This document shows, piece by piece, positions 8,364-17,986 of a stretch of DNA of 64,000 bases. Position 1 is the stretch's first letter, and each line of letters starts with the position of its first letter. The notes under the pieces are model-generated. The model worked only from the letters and a program-made list of their open reading frames with translations. It was not told the DNA's origin and did not search any database. Made by a program: the position numbers and the translations under genes. Origin of the DNA: an uncultured Paracoccaceae bacterium (GTDB lineage: Bacteria > Pseudomonadota > Alphaproteobacteria > Rhodobacterales > Rhodobacteraceae); NCBI GenBank assembly GCA_938092015.1, contig CALKOT010000028.1:1-64000 (forward strand). The letters run 5' to 3'.

Positions 8364-10124
8364 ATGCTTCGCAGTCTCAGCGTCGCCTTTGCAACGATTC
8401 TCGCGGCCTCACTTCCCGCACAATCGCAATCGCTGAATGGCGCTTACTTGGGTAGCGGATTGCCCGCAACAAGTGGGAATTTCCTGTCGGGGTTCTCTGG
8501 CGCCTATCTGGCGGGCCGCCATGCTGCGTCGCAATCGAATGTGGATGAGGCTGGCTCTTACTTCGCAAAGGCGCTGGCGCGCGACCCCGGAAACCCTGCT
8601 TTGATGGAACAAACCATCATCTATCAGTCCGCTGCAGGGCGGGTTAAAGCGGCAATGCCGATTGCGCGGCATTTGCTTGAACTTGATGAAAGTCATCGCG
8701 CGGCGAACTTGATGCTGACCGTAAACGACTTTGCGTCAGGGGATTTCGCAGCAGCGAAAAAGCGGCTTGATGATCGGCCAGAGGCCTTTCACCCCCTGAT
8801 CCACACCTTGCTGGCGGCGTGGGCGTCAACGGGACTTGGAGAGATTTCGACCGAATTCGATACGCTGGATCAGCGGACAATCTTTCAGATTTTTGGCCGG
8901 TATCACCAAGGCCTGATCGCCGCTCTTCGCGGTGATCTCGACGCAGCGGATGAAGCCTTTCAGAACGCCATCAAGGAACTTCGCGCGCCGACAGGTCGGA
9001 TGGCGAACGCCTATGGCGCAGTTCTGCGCCTGAAAGGCGATGATGAGGGCGCGAAAGCGCTGTATGATGCTGCTATCGGCGTTTCGGTTGGCGACGCGAT
9101 GCTTGAGGCAGAGATTGCCGCGCTCGCCGCTGGTGAAACGCCTTATCTGCTCATCAATACGCCGCAAGAAGGTGCGGCTGAGGCATTATTCGGCCTCGCA
9201 TCTGCGTTAGGGCAAGGGCAAGAATCCGAAGTACGTCTCAGCTTGTTTTACGCCCGGCTGGCGCAACACCTGCACCCAAAGCTAGCCGATGCCGCCTTGC
9301 TATCTGCCGAGCTTCTTGAAGGTCAGGAACAATATGGGCTTGCGGTAAAAGCGTACGAATCCATTCCCGGCGACAGCCCGCTTTCCCGCTCAGCCGAAAT
9401 TGGCCGCGCAGAAGCGCTTTATCGACTGGAAGAACACGACAAATCGGTAGAAGCGTTGACGACGTTGGCTCGCCATGAGCCTGAGGCAGTTGATGTTCAA
9501 CTGGCGCTTGGCGATCTCATGCGTCATTTAAAACGGTTTGAGGAAGGCGCGGTCGCCTATGCCCGGGCAATCGATCTGATGGCTGCGCTGGGGCGAGAAA
9601 ATTGGGTGCTTTATTACGAGCGCGGGATTTGTTTCGAACGCTCTGGTCAATGGGATCTTGCGATTGCCGATTTCCGGAAATCGCTTGATCTTGAACCTGA
9701 TCATCCCCTGGTGCTGAATTATCTTGGCTATAGCTGGCTAGATCGCGGTGAAAACCTGGAAGAGGCGCTGGAAATGGTCCGCAAGGCCGTCGCCCAGCGC
9801 CCTGAAGACGGATACATCATCGACAGCCTTGGCTGGGGTTACTTCCTTACAGGCGACTACGAAAACGCAGTTATCCAGCTGGAAAAGGCGGTAGAGTTCC
9901 GCCCTATCGACCCGGTGATCAATGACCACCTTGGCGATGCGCTTTGGAAAGTTGGGCGCACACTGGAAGCTGAGTTTCAGTGGAAGCGCGCACTTTCGTT
10001 CGACCCCGAAGAAGACGATCGTAAGCGTATTGTGCGAAAGCTGCAGATCGGTCTAAGTGAGGTCTTAAAAGAAGAAAATGCAGAAAGTGGCGATCCGGCG
10101 GCAGCAGCGAAAGATGACGGCTGA
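8364..10124 (+). CDS. exported tetratricopeptide-repeat protein
   Basis: A 586-residue protein with a signal peptide (MLRSLSVAFATILAASLPAQSQS) and many TPR helices-turn-helices across its length; the clearest are between about 380 and 560, for example DLAIADFRKSLDLEPDHP and GDYENAVIQLEKAVEFRP. TPR proteins serve as scaffolds, here probably in the periplasm or at the envelope. ATG 8364 is chosen over an upstream ATG at 8262 because it gives the signal peptide and has AAGGAA in front. The end overlaps ispE by 11 bases. Linkage to ispE is common in Rhodobacteraceae as I recall, but the partner is unknown. Confidence 0.88.
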   Translation: MLRSLSVAFATILAASLPAQSQSLNGAYLGSGLPATSGNFLSGFSGAYLAGRHAASQSNVDEAGSYFAKALARDPGNPALMEQTIIYQSAAGRVKAAMPIARHLLELDESHRAANLMLTVNDFASGDFAAAKKRLDDRPEAFHPLIHTLLAAWASTGLGEISTEFDTLDQRTIFQIFGRYHQGLIAALRGDLDAADEAFQNAIKELRAPTGRMANAYGAVLRLKGDDEGAKALYDAAIGVSVGDAMLEAEIAALAAGETPYLLINTPQEGAAEALFGLASALGQGQESEVRLSLFYARLAQHLHPKLADAALLSAELLEGQEQYGLAVKAYESIPGDSPLSRSAEIGRAEALYRLEEHDKSVEALTTLARHEPEAVDVQLALGDLMRHLKRFEEGAVAYARAIDLMAALGRENWVLYYERGICFERSGQWDLAIADFRKSLDLEPDHPLVLNYLGYSWLDRGENLEEALEMVRKAVAQRPEDGYIIDSLGWGYFLTGDYENAVIQLEKAVEFRPIDPVINDHLGDALWKVGRTLEAEFQWKRALSFDPEEDDRKRIVRKLQIGLSEVLKEENAESGDPAAAAKDDG

Positions 10125-10998
10125 CGCGCCTGCGCTGGCTGAAGTCGCCCGCGCCAAGGTTAACCTCTTCCTGCATGTACTGGGCAGACAGCCAGAAGGG
10201 TTTCACACCCTTCGGATGATGGTCGTCTTTCCGAAAATTGGCGATCTGATCACTGCAGAACCAGCAAGCGGCCTTGGATTGTCCGTGGATGGGCCGTTTG
10301 GCGATGGCCTCAGCACGGGCGAAGACAACCTGACGCTGGCGGCGGCGGCGGCCTTGGCTGTGAAACTGGGCGCGGCGCCAGGCGCGGCGCTGCATCTGCA
10401 GAAAAACCTGCCTATCGCTGCTGGTATTGGCGGCGGATCGGCGGATGCGGGCGCAGCGCTTAGACTTCTATCGCGGATATGGCCCGGGTCAGATCGGGTT
10501 GATCTGCATAATATCGCCTTCGCCCTCGGCGCAGATGCGCCCATGTGTCTTGCGCAAACCCCCGCAATTGTCGGCGGCATCGGGGAACGCCTTTCACCAG
10601 CGCCAGCTTTTCCTGGCTTCTGGGTTGTTTTGGTTAATCCCATGACGCCTTTATCAACCGCAGAGGTTTTTGCCGGATTGGAAAGACGGGAAAACCCCGC
10701 TGGCGCTCAGCCGCCTGCGCAATTCAGTGATCTTGCCCACCTGACAAGCTGGCTGACGACGCAGCGCAACGACATGGAAAGCGCCGCGCGGAAGTTGCGG
10801 CCCGAAATCGGCAAGGCGCTAAGCGCCCTCGCATGGGACAGAACCTGCCTCTTCCATCGAATGTCAGGATCCGGCGCGACATGTTTCGGGATCTTTGCAA
10901 CTGAAGCGGAAGCACTGAACGCCTCGGCACAAATACGTCAGGCAGAGCCTGGCTGGTGGGTCGCCCCCGCCGAAGTTGAAGAATGGACCCCCACATGA
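10114..10998 (+). CDS. ispE: 4-diphosphocytidyl-2-C-methyl-D-erythritol kinase
   Basis: The GHMP kinase of the non-mevalonate isoprenoid pathway; it phosphorylates the 2-hydroxyl of CDP-ME with ATP in the cytoplasm. The 294-residue product shows the substrate-binding start ARAKVNLFLHV (about 12-22), the ATP loop LPIAAGIGGGSADAGAAL near 100, and the third GHMP motif RMSGSGATCFGIF near the C-terminus. ATG 10114, inside the end of the TPR gene, is preferred because homologues begin close to the ARAKVNL segment. Its stop overlaps the LysE gene (ATGA at 10995), giving a TPR-ispE-lysE string. Confidence 0.95.
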   Translation: MTADAPALAEVARAKVNLFLHVLGRQPEGFHTLRMMVVFPKIGDLITAEPASGLGLSVDGPFGDGLSTGEDNLTLAAAAALAVKLGAAPGAALHLQKNLPIAAGIGGGSADAGAALRLLSRIWPGSDRVDLHNIAFALGADAPMCLAQTPAIVGGIGERLSPAPAFPGFWVVLVNPMTPLSTAEVFAGLERRENPAGAQPPAQFSDLAHLTSWLTTQRNDMESAARKLRPEIGKALSALAWDRTCLFHRMSGSGATCFGIFATEAEALNASAQIRQAEPGWWVAPAEVEEWTPT

Positions 10999-11618
10999 CT
11001 ATTGAGCTTTGGTTGGCCTTCGTCGCAGCCTCAACCATCCTGCTGATCATTCCCGGACCAACGATTATTCTGGTCATTTCATATGCAATTGGCGCCGGAC
11101 GCGGCACAGCGCTTTGGACGGTGATCGGCGTTTTCTTTGGCGATCTCTTGGCGATGACCCTGTCGGTGGTGGGTCTGGGCGCGCTGCTGGCGACGTCGGC
11201 GACGGCATTCACCATCCTCAAATGGATCGGCGGCGCATACTTGATCTGGCTTGGGTACAAACTTTTCACCGCCCCTGCGGAAGCCCAGCGATTGGAAGGC
11301 AAAGCGGCGGCGACGTCCGGGCTAAAAATGGCCTTTCACGCCTTTGCCGTAACCGCGACCAATCCCAAGGGCATCGTCTTTTTCATCGCATTCGTGCCGC
11401 AGTTTCTGAACCCCAGCGCGCCAGCAGCGCCTCAACTGGCTGTCATGGTCGCAACGTTCACAACGCTCGCGGTGATCAATGCGCTGATCTACGTTTTTGC
11501 GGCCAGCGAATTGCGGGATCGATTGAAAAGCCCATCAGTCTTGAAATGGATGAACCGGGGCGGTGGCGCGGCGCTGATGGCGATGGGCGCCGTGACGTTC
11601 TTTGCCCGCCGCGCTTGA
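10995..11618 (+). CDS. LysE/RhtB-family amino-acid exporter
   Basis: A 207-residue inner-membrane protein with about six hydrophobic segments. The family signature near the N-terminus, IIPGPTIILVISYAIGAGRG, is followed by LKWIGGAYLIWLGYKL and AVTATNPKGIVFFIAFVPQF, all typical of LysE/RhtB exporters of amino acids or homoserine lactones. It overlaps the ispE stop by 4 bases. An alternative ATG at 10983 would add four residues. The exported compound is not predictable. Confidence 0.9.
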   Translation: MTIELWLAFVAASTILLIIPGPTIILVISYAIGAGRGTALWTVIGVFFGDLLAMTLSVVGLGALLATSATAFTILKWIGGAYLIWLGYKLFTAPAEAQRLEGKAAATSGLKMAFHAFAVTATNPKGIVFFIAFVPQFLNPSAPAAPQLAVMVATFTTLAVINALIYVFAASELRDRLKSPSVLKWMNRGGGAALMAMGAVTFFARRA

Positions 11619-11668
11619 TCACAGCGCCAACCCGGCACAATCATTCCGTCTTTGAAGGAGGATGCCTG

Positions 11669-12298
11669 ATGTCTTTGCCCACCCCTGTCCGCATCTACGA
11701 ATCGCGCCGTGCGCCTAACCCGCGCCGCGTAGGCGTTTTCCTCGCCGAAAAGGGCGTCGAAGTTGAACGGGTTGAACTGGACATCATGTCTGGTCAGCAT
11801 TTCCAGGAAGAGCACCTTTCGCGCGCCGGAACGCACCAGATCCCGGTGATTGAACTGTCGGATGGCACCTTTCTATCGGAAACCGTTGCAATCTGCCGCT
11901 ACCTTGAGGCGCTGTATCCGGATCCAAATCTGATGGGGTCTCACCCGATGGAGGCGGCGCAAATTGAGATGTGGCAGCGGCGCGTTGAAATGGGGCTGCT
12001 TTTGAACATCGCGCAGGTCATTCGACATACGATCCCGGCGATGAACGCGTTAGAGCATGTACAGGTCCCCGAATGGGGTGAGGCGTGCAAACCCCGTGTG
12101 GAAAAGTCGCTCCGCGATTTGAATGCGCGTCTTGAGGTGTCGCCCTTTGTCGCCTGCGACCGCTTTACCATCGCTGACATCACAGCTTCGGTCGCAATAG
12201 GTTTCATGCGCGTGCTGCGCCAAAGTCCGCCTGAAGATTGCGTAGCGCTAAACACATGGTTCGCCAATGTGAAAGAGCGGCCTTCATCATCTGCGTAG
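11669..12298 (+). CDS. glutathione S-transferase family protein
   Basis: A 209-residue protein with an N-terminal thioredoxin-like GST domain and a C-terminal helical domain. RIYESRRAPNPRRVGVFLAE holds the catalytic/glutathione region, and HQIPVIELSDGTFLSETVAI contains the cis-Pro and the Ser that binds the gamma-glutamyl group. A strong AAGGAGG lies about 8 bases before ATG 11669. The same frame is open far upstream through the LysE gene, but only as a shadow. The substrate is unknown. Confidence 0.9.
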   Translation: MSLPTPVRIYESRRAPNPRRVGVFLAEKGVEVERVELDIMSGQHFQEEHLSRAGTHQIPVIELSDGTFLSETVAICRYLEALYPDPNLMGSHPMEAAQIEMWQRRVEMGLLLNIAQVIRHTIPAMNALEHVQVPEWGEACKPRVEKSLRDLNARLEVSPFVACDRFTIADITASVAIGFMRVLRQSPPEDCVALNTWFANVKERPSSSA

Positions 12299-12384
12299 CG
12301 CGGGCGGCATGATCTTGCCTCTTTGTCTCCTTCATAGGGTCTGAATCGACACCATAAACCTTCCGAGCAAACTCGGAGGGACGT

Positions 12385-13188
12385 ATGGAAGACGCAACGA
12401 TCTGGGGCCAATGGCTCCTCGACAATTCGATAAACGTGTTGGTCGCCATCGCGATTATCATAGCGGCCTTCTGGGTCGTCGGCCTGGTGAAGCGGATGAT
12501 CGGCCGCATGGGCGAAAGCCATCCAGCGCTGGACGATACGCTGTTCGGCTTCCTCGGCTCACTCGCCCGTTACGCAATCATCGTCCTTGCAGGGCTGATG
12601 GTGCTGGGACGCTTTGGCATTGAAACAACGTCATTTGTCGCTCTGATCGGCGCGGCCGGTCTGGCGATTGGTCTCGCGCTACAGGGTACGCTGGCCAATT
12701 TGGCGGCGGATGTGATGATCATGCTGTTTCGTCCGTTCAAGATCGGTGATTTCGTTGATGCTGCCGGTACTTTCGGCAAGGTCGATGACATCAATCTGTT
12801 CACAACGGATATGAGCACATTTGACGCCCAGCACATCATCATCCCGAACAGCGCAATCTGGGGCGACAAGATCACCAATCACTCACATCATGAAGTCCGC
12901 GGCGTCGGCATGGTGTTTGGCGTCGCCTACGGCACGGACATCACAGCGGCCAAAGCGTCGATCCGCAAGGCGCTTGAGGGGATGGTGCATGTTTTGTCAG
13001 ACCCGGCGCCATTCATCGAAGTTGAAACGCTGAACGAAAGTTCGGTCGATTTTCTGGTGCGCCCGTTCTGCAATGGCGCCCACTGGTTCGACATCCGTGA
13101 TGGGGCGCCTGAGGCGGTCTACAATCAGTTGAATGCCGATGGGATCGAGATTCCGTTCCCGCAGCGTGTTGTTCACATGTCGAAATAA
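12385..13188 (+). CDS. MscS-family mechanosensitive ion channel (copy 1)
   Basis: A 267-residue small-conductance mechanosensitive channel that releases solutes on hypo-osmotic shock. There are three N-terminal membrane segments; the pore helix shows the Gly/Ala pattern IGAAGLAIGLALQGTLANLAA, followed by the beta domain (FRPFKIGDFVD, IIIPNSAIWGDKITNHS) and the C-terminal alpha/beta domain. The length is that of a minimal MscS. A paralogue with the same architecture follows after 96 bases, separated by a terminator-like palindrome, pointing to tandem duplication. Confidence 0.93.
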   Translation: MEDATIWGQWLLDNSINVLVAIAIIIAAFWVVGLVKRMIGRMGESHPALDDTLFGFLGSLARYAIIVLAGLMVLGRFGIETTSFVALIGAAGLAIGLALQGTLANLAADVMIMLFRPFKIGDFVDAAGTFGKVDDINLFTTDMSTFDAQHIIIPNSAIWGDKITNHSHHEVRGVGMVFGVAYGTDITAAKASIRKALEGMVHVLSDPAPFIEVETLNESSVDFLVRPFCNGAHWFDIRDGAPEAVYNQLNADGIEIPFPQRVVHMSK

Positions 13189-13228
13189 CCGCACGCCGCA
13201 AACCGCGACGGCGCGTCCGCTTGCATTG

Positions 13229-13267
13229 AAGGCCCGCAGATAGCTATCTGCGGACCTTGTTTTTTTC
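13229..13267 (+). terminator. palindromic terminator between the two MscS genes
   Basis: Fifteen bases (13229-13243) pair with the next fifteen (13244-13258) with one mismatch, the centre being CAGATAGCTATCTG, and a run of T (13260-13267) follows. The form fits a Rho-independent terminator for the first MscS gene. The T-run ends about 18 bases before the second start codon. Confidence 0.8.
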
Positions 13268-13284
13268 TGACGAGGACGCTCATC

Positions 13285-14067
13285 ATGGAATGGCTCATCA
13301 GCAACATCTTAAACGTGATCTTCGCAGGCGCAATCCTGATCGTCGGCTTCCTGCTGGCCGCGTGGGTCAAACGTTTCATCACCGAAAAGGCGCTGGATCA
13401 CGAAGAACTGGATCTCACCCTCTTCACCTTCATCGGCTCAATGGCCCGTTACGCCATTATCGCCTTTACCATAATCATGGTGCTGGCGCGGTTCGGCGTT
13501 CAGACAACATCATTGATTGCGGTCATCGGCGCCGCCGGTCTGGCGATCGGCCTGGCCTTGCAGGGCACACTGTCGAACGTGGCCGCCGGCGTCATGCTGA
13601 TGCTGTTTCGGCCTTTCAAGATGGGCCAGTACATTGAAGCGGGCGGGCACGCCGGCACGGTGAAGGAAGTAAACCTGTTCACCACAGAACTGGCGACACT
13701 GGATAATGTTCAGATCATCATCCCGAACAGCGCGATCTGGTCAGGCTCGATCATCAACTATTCCCATCACGATACACGACGCGTCGATCTGGTGTTTGGC
13801 GTCAGCTATGGCTCTGACCTCAAGGTCGCGGAAGCGGCGTTGCGCAAACTGATGGATGACGAAGACCGCATTCTGGATACGCCCGAACCCTTCCTGATGG
13901 TCACTGCCCTCGGCGCAAGTTCTGTCGATTTCACAATGCGCGTCTGGTGCGACAGGACGGACTATGCACCGCTGAAGTTCGACCTGACACGCGGTGCGAA
14001 AGAGGCGCTGGACAGCGCGGGCATCGATATCCCATTCCCAACGACAACGGTCATTCAATCCAAGTAA
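13285..14067 (+). CDS. MscS-family mechanosensitive ion channel (copy 2)
   Basis: A 260-residue paralogue of the preceding channel, with the same three-membrane-segment plus beta/alpha-beta plan. The pore helix reads IGAAGLAIGLALQGTLSNVAA and the beta domain FRPFKMGQYIEAGGHAG, with IIIPNSAIWSGSIINYSHHD. GACGAGGA lies upstream of ATG 13285. Being behind its own terminator, it may be transcribed separately from copy 1. It converges on the broken kpsM gene 8 bases away. Confidence 0.93.
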   Translation: MEWLISNILNVIFAGAILIVGFLLAAWVKRFITEKALDHEELDLTLFTFIGSMARYAIIAFTIIMVLARFGVQTTSLIAVIGAAGLAIGLALQGTLSNVAAGVMLMLFRPFKMGQYIEAGGHAGTVKEVNLFTTELATLDNVQIIIPNSAIWSGSIINYSHHDTRRVDLVFGVSYGSDLKVAEAALRKLMDDEDRILDTPEPFLMVTALGASSVDFTMRVWCDRTDYAPLKFDLTRGAKEALDSAGIDIPFPTTTVIQSK

Positions 14068-14075
14068 GGCATGCC

Positions 14076-14894
14076 CTACCCCGTCATCACGTTCCGGTTT
14101 CGAAGCATGTAATCATGCAGAATATGTCCAATTAGCAGGAACATGAAGCTTACAAAAAGCGGGTAGTACATATTGGTATGGTGCGCGGTGTAGTTCACAA
14201 AAGCCGCATCGCGCATCTGATCGATCAGATGAAACAGCGGATTCCACAGAAAGATCAACAGCATGTCGTTTGGGATCAGGTTTGCGTTCGTGAACTTGCC
14301 TGATGTGAAGAACATTAGTTTGAATAGGATCCGCTTCACCATCATGAACCACGAAAAATAGAACAGCAGAAATCCGATCACCATTCCGACGCCGACGCCG
14401 ATCAGCCAGCAAAGGAAAAAGGTGGGGAACTAGATGATCGGCTGTTGCAGATCAAACGATCCCTTGATCAGCCCGTTCGCCAGATAAATCACGCTGATCG
14501 CGATCGTCCAGTTGTAAAGAACCGCCAGGCTTTCCGCGTAGACGAAGATCGCTGGCGACAGGTGCGGATGCGCCCACAGGCCCCAACTTTTTTGCATGGC
14601 TCGCATCGCCGCGATCGTCGTGAACTTCATCATGAAGAAAAAGCCGACGCCAATCAGGATAAACACCATCATATCGCCGCGAACAGTCAGACCGCCCAGG
14701 CCGAAGAAATTCATCACGAAATAGAAAGCAATGCAGAAGGCCGCCGCCATAACAATCCCGCGCAAGACGCCCAGCATGGCGCCGCCTGACGCCTCGCGCA
14801 GCGCACGAACGGTCAGCGCCCAGATCAGGAAGCTGTAGTTGAGCAACCCGTTGATAAAAGTCGCATGGGGATTTTAGTACGGGCGCATGGCCAT
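14076..14894 (-). pseudogene. kpsM: KpsM-like polysaccharide ABC-2 export permease, two in-frame stops
   Basis: A 273-codon inner-membrane permease of the capsule/polysialic-acid ABC-2 type. Recognisable parts are LLNYSFLIWALTVRALRE at the N-terminus, membrane segments at about 50-75, 80-100, 125-150, 160-180 and 240-260, and the family-specific WNPLFHLIDQMRDAAFVNYT. Reading from ATG 14894 (MAMRPY) two stops interrupt one frame: TAA at 14876-14874 (codon 7) and TAG at 14432-14430, between QQPII and FPTFFLCWLIG. TAG is one transition from CAG (Gln). All other codons stay open and family-like, so the gene broke recently or is read through. Its ATPase partner kpsT, 16 kb away, is also interrupted. 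Confidence 0.85.
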
Positions 14895-14992
14895 TTCTAT
14901 AAAACCTGATGTCGGAGGCCAATTTGACCGACGTTCTTTATCATAAGGGTATCTCATGTATACACGGACGCAAAGCTGAGGAGCCTTACGAG

Positions 14993-15787
14993 ATGTCACA
15001 ACCAGTTGCGGCGATTTTCCGCCGCCTTGCCATCGAAGCCGGTCGCGAGATCATGAAAATCTATGAAAGCGACGATTTTGGGGTCGAAGCCAAGGCAGAT
15101 GAAAGTCCTGTGACAAAGGCCGATCTGGCGGCGGACAAGGTGATTTACGCTGGTTTACGTGCGGCGATGCCAGATATGCAGATCGTAACGGAAGAAATGG
15201 CGACGTCGCATGGTGGCGCGCGTGAGACCCAGTTCATTTTGGTAGACCCGCTGGACGGCACCAAAGAATTCGTCAAACGAGGCGGCGATTTCACGGTTAA
15301 CATTGCGCTGATCGAAAATGGCGCGCCGAAACGCGGCGTGGTTTATGCGCCTGCAAAAGGTCGGCTGTTCATGACCACCGACGAAGGCGGCGCAATCGAA
15401 GAAACCGGCGTGTTCGATCTGGATAGTTCCGGCCCGACCTCACCCATGTCAGTGCCAACGCCGGACAATTCTGCACTTAAGGTCGTCGCTTCTGCTTCAC
15501 ATCGCGATCAGGCGACGGAAGACTACATCGCCAAGTATCAAGTCGCTGAATTCAAACCTGCCGGATCATCGTTGAAATTCTGCCTTCTCGCGAAAGGTGA
15601 GGCGGACCTTTACCCCCGCCTTGGCCGAACGATGGAATGGGATACCGCCGCTGGTCACGCCGTACTGAAGGCGGCAGGTGGTGAAGTCGATGTCTTTGGA
15701 AAGGCTGGCCAGCCGCTCGCTTATGGCAAACCAGGCGACGACAATCCGTTCTTCATCGCTTATGCGCCCGGCGTAGAGATCGTCTAA
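14993..15787 (+). CDS. cysQ: 3'(2'),5'-bisphosphate nucleotidase CysQ
   Basis: A 264-residue Mg2+-dependent phosphatase that clears 3'-phosphoadenosine 5'-phosphate, the by-product of PAPS-using reactions such as sulfation. The inositol-phosphatase fold signature is clear: ESPVTKADLAAD, EEM in the metal site, LVDPLDGTKEFVKRGGDFTV (about 84-103) and WDTAAGHAVLKAAGGEV near 220. ATG 14993 is chosen for GAGGAG 8-13 bases upstream. Its place next to kdsB and a sulfotransferase gene fits PAP recycling during polysaccharide sulfation. Confidence 0.93.
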   Translation: MSQPVAAIFRRLAIEAGREIMKIYESDDFGVEAKADESPVTKADLAADKVIYAGLRAAMPDMQIVTEEMATSHGGARETQFILVDPLDGTKEFVKRGGDFTVNIALIENGAPKRGVVYAPAKGRLFMTTDEGGAIEETGVFDLDSSGPTSPMSVPTPDNSALKVVASASHRDQATEDYIAKYQVAEFKPAGSSLKFCLLAKGEADLYPRLGRTMEWDTAAGHAVLKAAGGEVDVFGKAGQPLAYGKPGDDNPFFIAYAPGVEIV

Positions 15788-15791
15788 GCTG

Positions 15792-16586
15792 ATGTCGGTT
15801 ACGATCCTGATCCCAGCCCGCTACGCCTCATCCCGCTATCCCGGCAAGCCGCTTTCGCCACTGACAGGCGCAACCGGCGTAGATCGGACACTGATCCGAC
15901 GCAGCTGGGATGCTGCAATGGCCGTCAGTGGCGTCGACCGAGTGGCGGTGGCGACAGATGATGACCGGATCGCAGATCATGCGAAAGCATTCGGCGCCGA
16001 TGTGATCATGACCTCGTCTGACGCACGCAACGGAACTGAGCGTTGCGCAGAAGCACTGCCAGAGATTGAAGACGCCGATATCATCGTAAACCTGCAAGGC
16101 GATGCGCCCCTGACGCCGCCTTGGTTCGTCGAAGGGCTGATCACAGCCATGCAAGCCGACCTAACCCGTCAGATGGCCACCCCTGTTCTGAAATGCGATG
16201 CGAACGGCCTTCGCGGCTTTCAACAGGATCGCCGTGCGGGTCGTGTCGGTGGCACGACAGCTGTTCTGCGCCCAAACGGCGAGGCATTATATTTTTCCAA
16301 AGAAGTACTGCCCTACACTGAAGCGGACTGGACCGATGACACCCCAGAGGTTTGGCATCATGTCGGCGTCTACGCTTACCGGCCAACTGCACTTAAAGCC
16401 TATATGAGTTGGCCTGAAGGACCACTGGAACGGCGCGAAGGATTGGAACAATTGCGGTTTCTTGAAAATGGACACGCGGTTCATTGCGTACAAGTCGAAG
16501 CCCTGGGCGCAACATTCTGGGAACTGAACAACCCTGAAGACCGCCCAAGGATTGAAGCTGCGCTGGCTGAACGGGACATTGCGTGA
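15792..16586 (+). CDS. kdsB: 3-deoxy-manno-octulosonate cytidylyltransferase (CMP-Kdo synthetase)
   Basis: Activates Kdo with CTP to CMP-Kdo for lipid A-core and, in ABC-type capsules, for the poly-Kdo linker. The 264-residue product begins ILIPARYASSRYPGKPL, the nucleotide-binding loop, then VAVATDDDRIADHA, NGTERCAEA and the Mg-binding IIVNLQGDAPLTPP. The later segment VWHHVGVYAYRPTAL and the C-terminal WELNNPEDRPRIEA fit the family. It starts 4 bases after cysQ and overlaps the following glycosyltransferase gene as GTGA, so the three are an operon. Confidence 0.93.
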   Translation: MSVTILIPARYASSRYPGKPLSPLTGATGVDRTLIRRSWDAAMAVSGVDRVAVATDDDRIADHAKAFGADVIMTSSDARNGTERCAEALPEIEDADIIVNLQGDAPLTPPWFVEGLITAMQADLTRQMATPVLKCDANGLRGFQQDRRAGRVGGTTAVLRPNGEALYFSKEVLPYTEADWTDDTPEVWHHVGVYAYRPTALKAYMSWPEGPLERREGLEQLRFLENGHAVHCVQVEALGATFWELNNPEDRPRIEAALAERDIA

Positions 16587-17986
16587 GTAACCCCCGCGTC
16601 TCAGTCATCGCTCTGACGCGAGACAGGCCAAAGGAATTCCTATCGCTACTGCAAGCGCTACAACAGCAGCGCATGCGCGACTTTGAAGTCATCATTGTTG
16701 GCGCTGAGCCAGACATTCGCGACCATGGCGCAACGGACGAATTCATCGACCGGCTGACCTATTTGCAGTGCATTGAGCAAAACATCTCAAAATCGCGCAA
16801 TATCGGCATCAGTCAGGCGCGTGGCGAGATTTTGGTCTTCATTGATGACGATGCGGCGCCAGAACCAGACTGACTGACCTAATTGATTAAGCCCTTTGAC
16901 AACTCAAATGTCGGCGCGGTCGGCGGGTTTGTCAGAGGTCGCAATGGTGTTGATTTTCAGTGGCGCGGCGCGCTGATCGATCGTTACGGAGACCATGCCT
17001 CGCTTGCCCTCAACGACATAAAAGACGCCCAGTTCAACGACCCCAAGGGAGAACTCTTTCTGTCAACCGTCGGTGTGAATTCAGCGTTTCGTAACATTGC
17101 CCTTAAGGAAATCGGCGGGTTTGATGAGCAGTTTCATTATTTCCTGGATGAAAGCGATGTTTGCCTACGTCTGGTCAAAGCTGGTTGGGGCGCAGCGATC
17201 GCGCCGTTTGCCGAAGTCCACCACGCCTATGCAGAAAGCAGCGAGCGCGCAGCCAATCGCGCACCGCGTGATCTTTTCCAGATCGCCACCAGTCGGGTCA
17301 ATTACAGCCTGACCCACGGCAACCCAGATTGGGTAGAGACAAAGATTGAACGGTTTGAGCAGGAACAGACCGGTAGACTGAAGAAGTTTGTCCAGTTGGG
17401 CCGCATGTCGCGCAGACAAGCGGTCTGGATTGAAGAAAGAATGGTTCAGGGCCTGGAAGAGGGCCGCAAGCGTTTCGTGGAGGGGCCAAAACGCGGCGAC
17501 CTCTTTTCGCGGCCCCGCAGTCCAAGGCCGAAGCCCTTCATCGACTACAAACTCGCAAGACGTCCGCGCGCGGCCTTAGTCGCGACAACCGCAAACAGAC
17601 GGAAGATTTATACCCTTGCTGAACGACTTGCTCGATCCGGATGTGAAACCACGATCATGGATTTTGAGATAAGCGCCAAGCGGCTGCGGGTTTCGTTCTC
17701 GACCGGGTTTTGGCGGCATGTCGGTGGCATCCTGGAACGAGAACGGATGGGTGCCCGCCCCCATGTCCCAAGACGTTTCATTCGCGTGAAGAAGGAACTT
17801 GAAAGGGTCGCGGCCAGGCGGGGTTTTGACGTCATCCTCAGGCCAAAAGCTTCCAAATACAGGATTGGCGACCTGACCGAGACGCCGATCCAGCCGGTAA
17901 TGACGGGTTATGTCGCCGAGCCTTTGCGACCCGGCGCCGCTGCACAGATTGTGACCCTTCTCACAAACCTTGGCGTATCCCCTTAG
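16583..17986 (+). pseudogene. family 2 glycosyltransferase, two in-frame stops
   Basis: A 468-codon GT2 glycosyltransferase. The N-terminal GT-A domain begins PRVSVIALTRDRPKEFLSLL and reaches the metal-binding DDD in VFIDDDAAPEPD. TGA (16871-16873) follows directly at the spot where the family normally has Trp (DW), and a TAA follows at 16880-16882. The frame then continues with LIKPFDNSNVGAVGGFV, GGFDEQFHYFLDESDVCLRL and a C-terminal domain of about 200 residues. Both stops are one substitution from sense (TGG to TGA; CAA to TAA is possible for the second). The start overlaps kdsB. Without readthrough only 96 residues are made. Confidence 0.85.

Noticed and set aside
11009-11668. Long N-terminal extension of the GST frame through the LysE gene
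   Set aside because: The extension is out of frame with the real LysE gene and has no sensible protein sequence. The AAGGAGG before ATG 11669 marks the true start.
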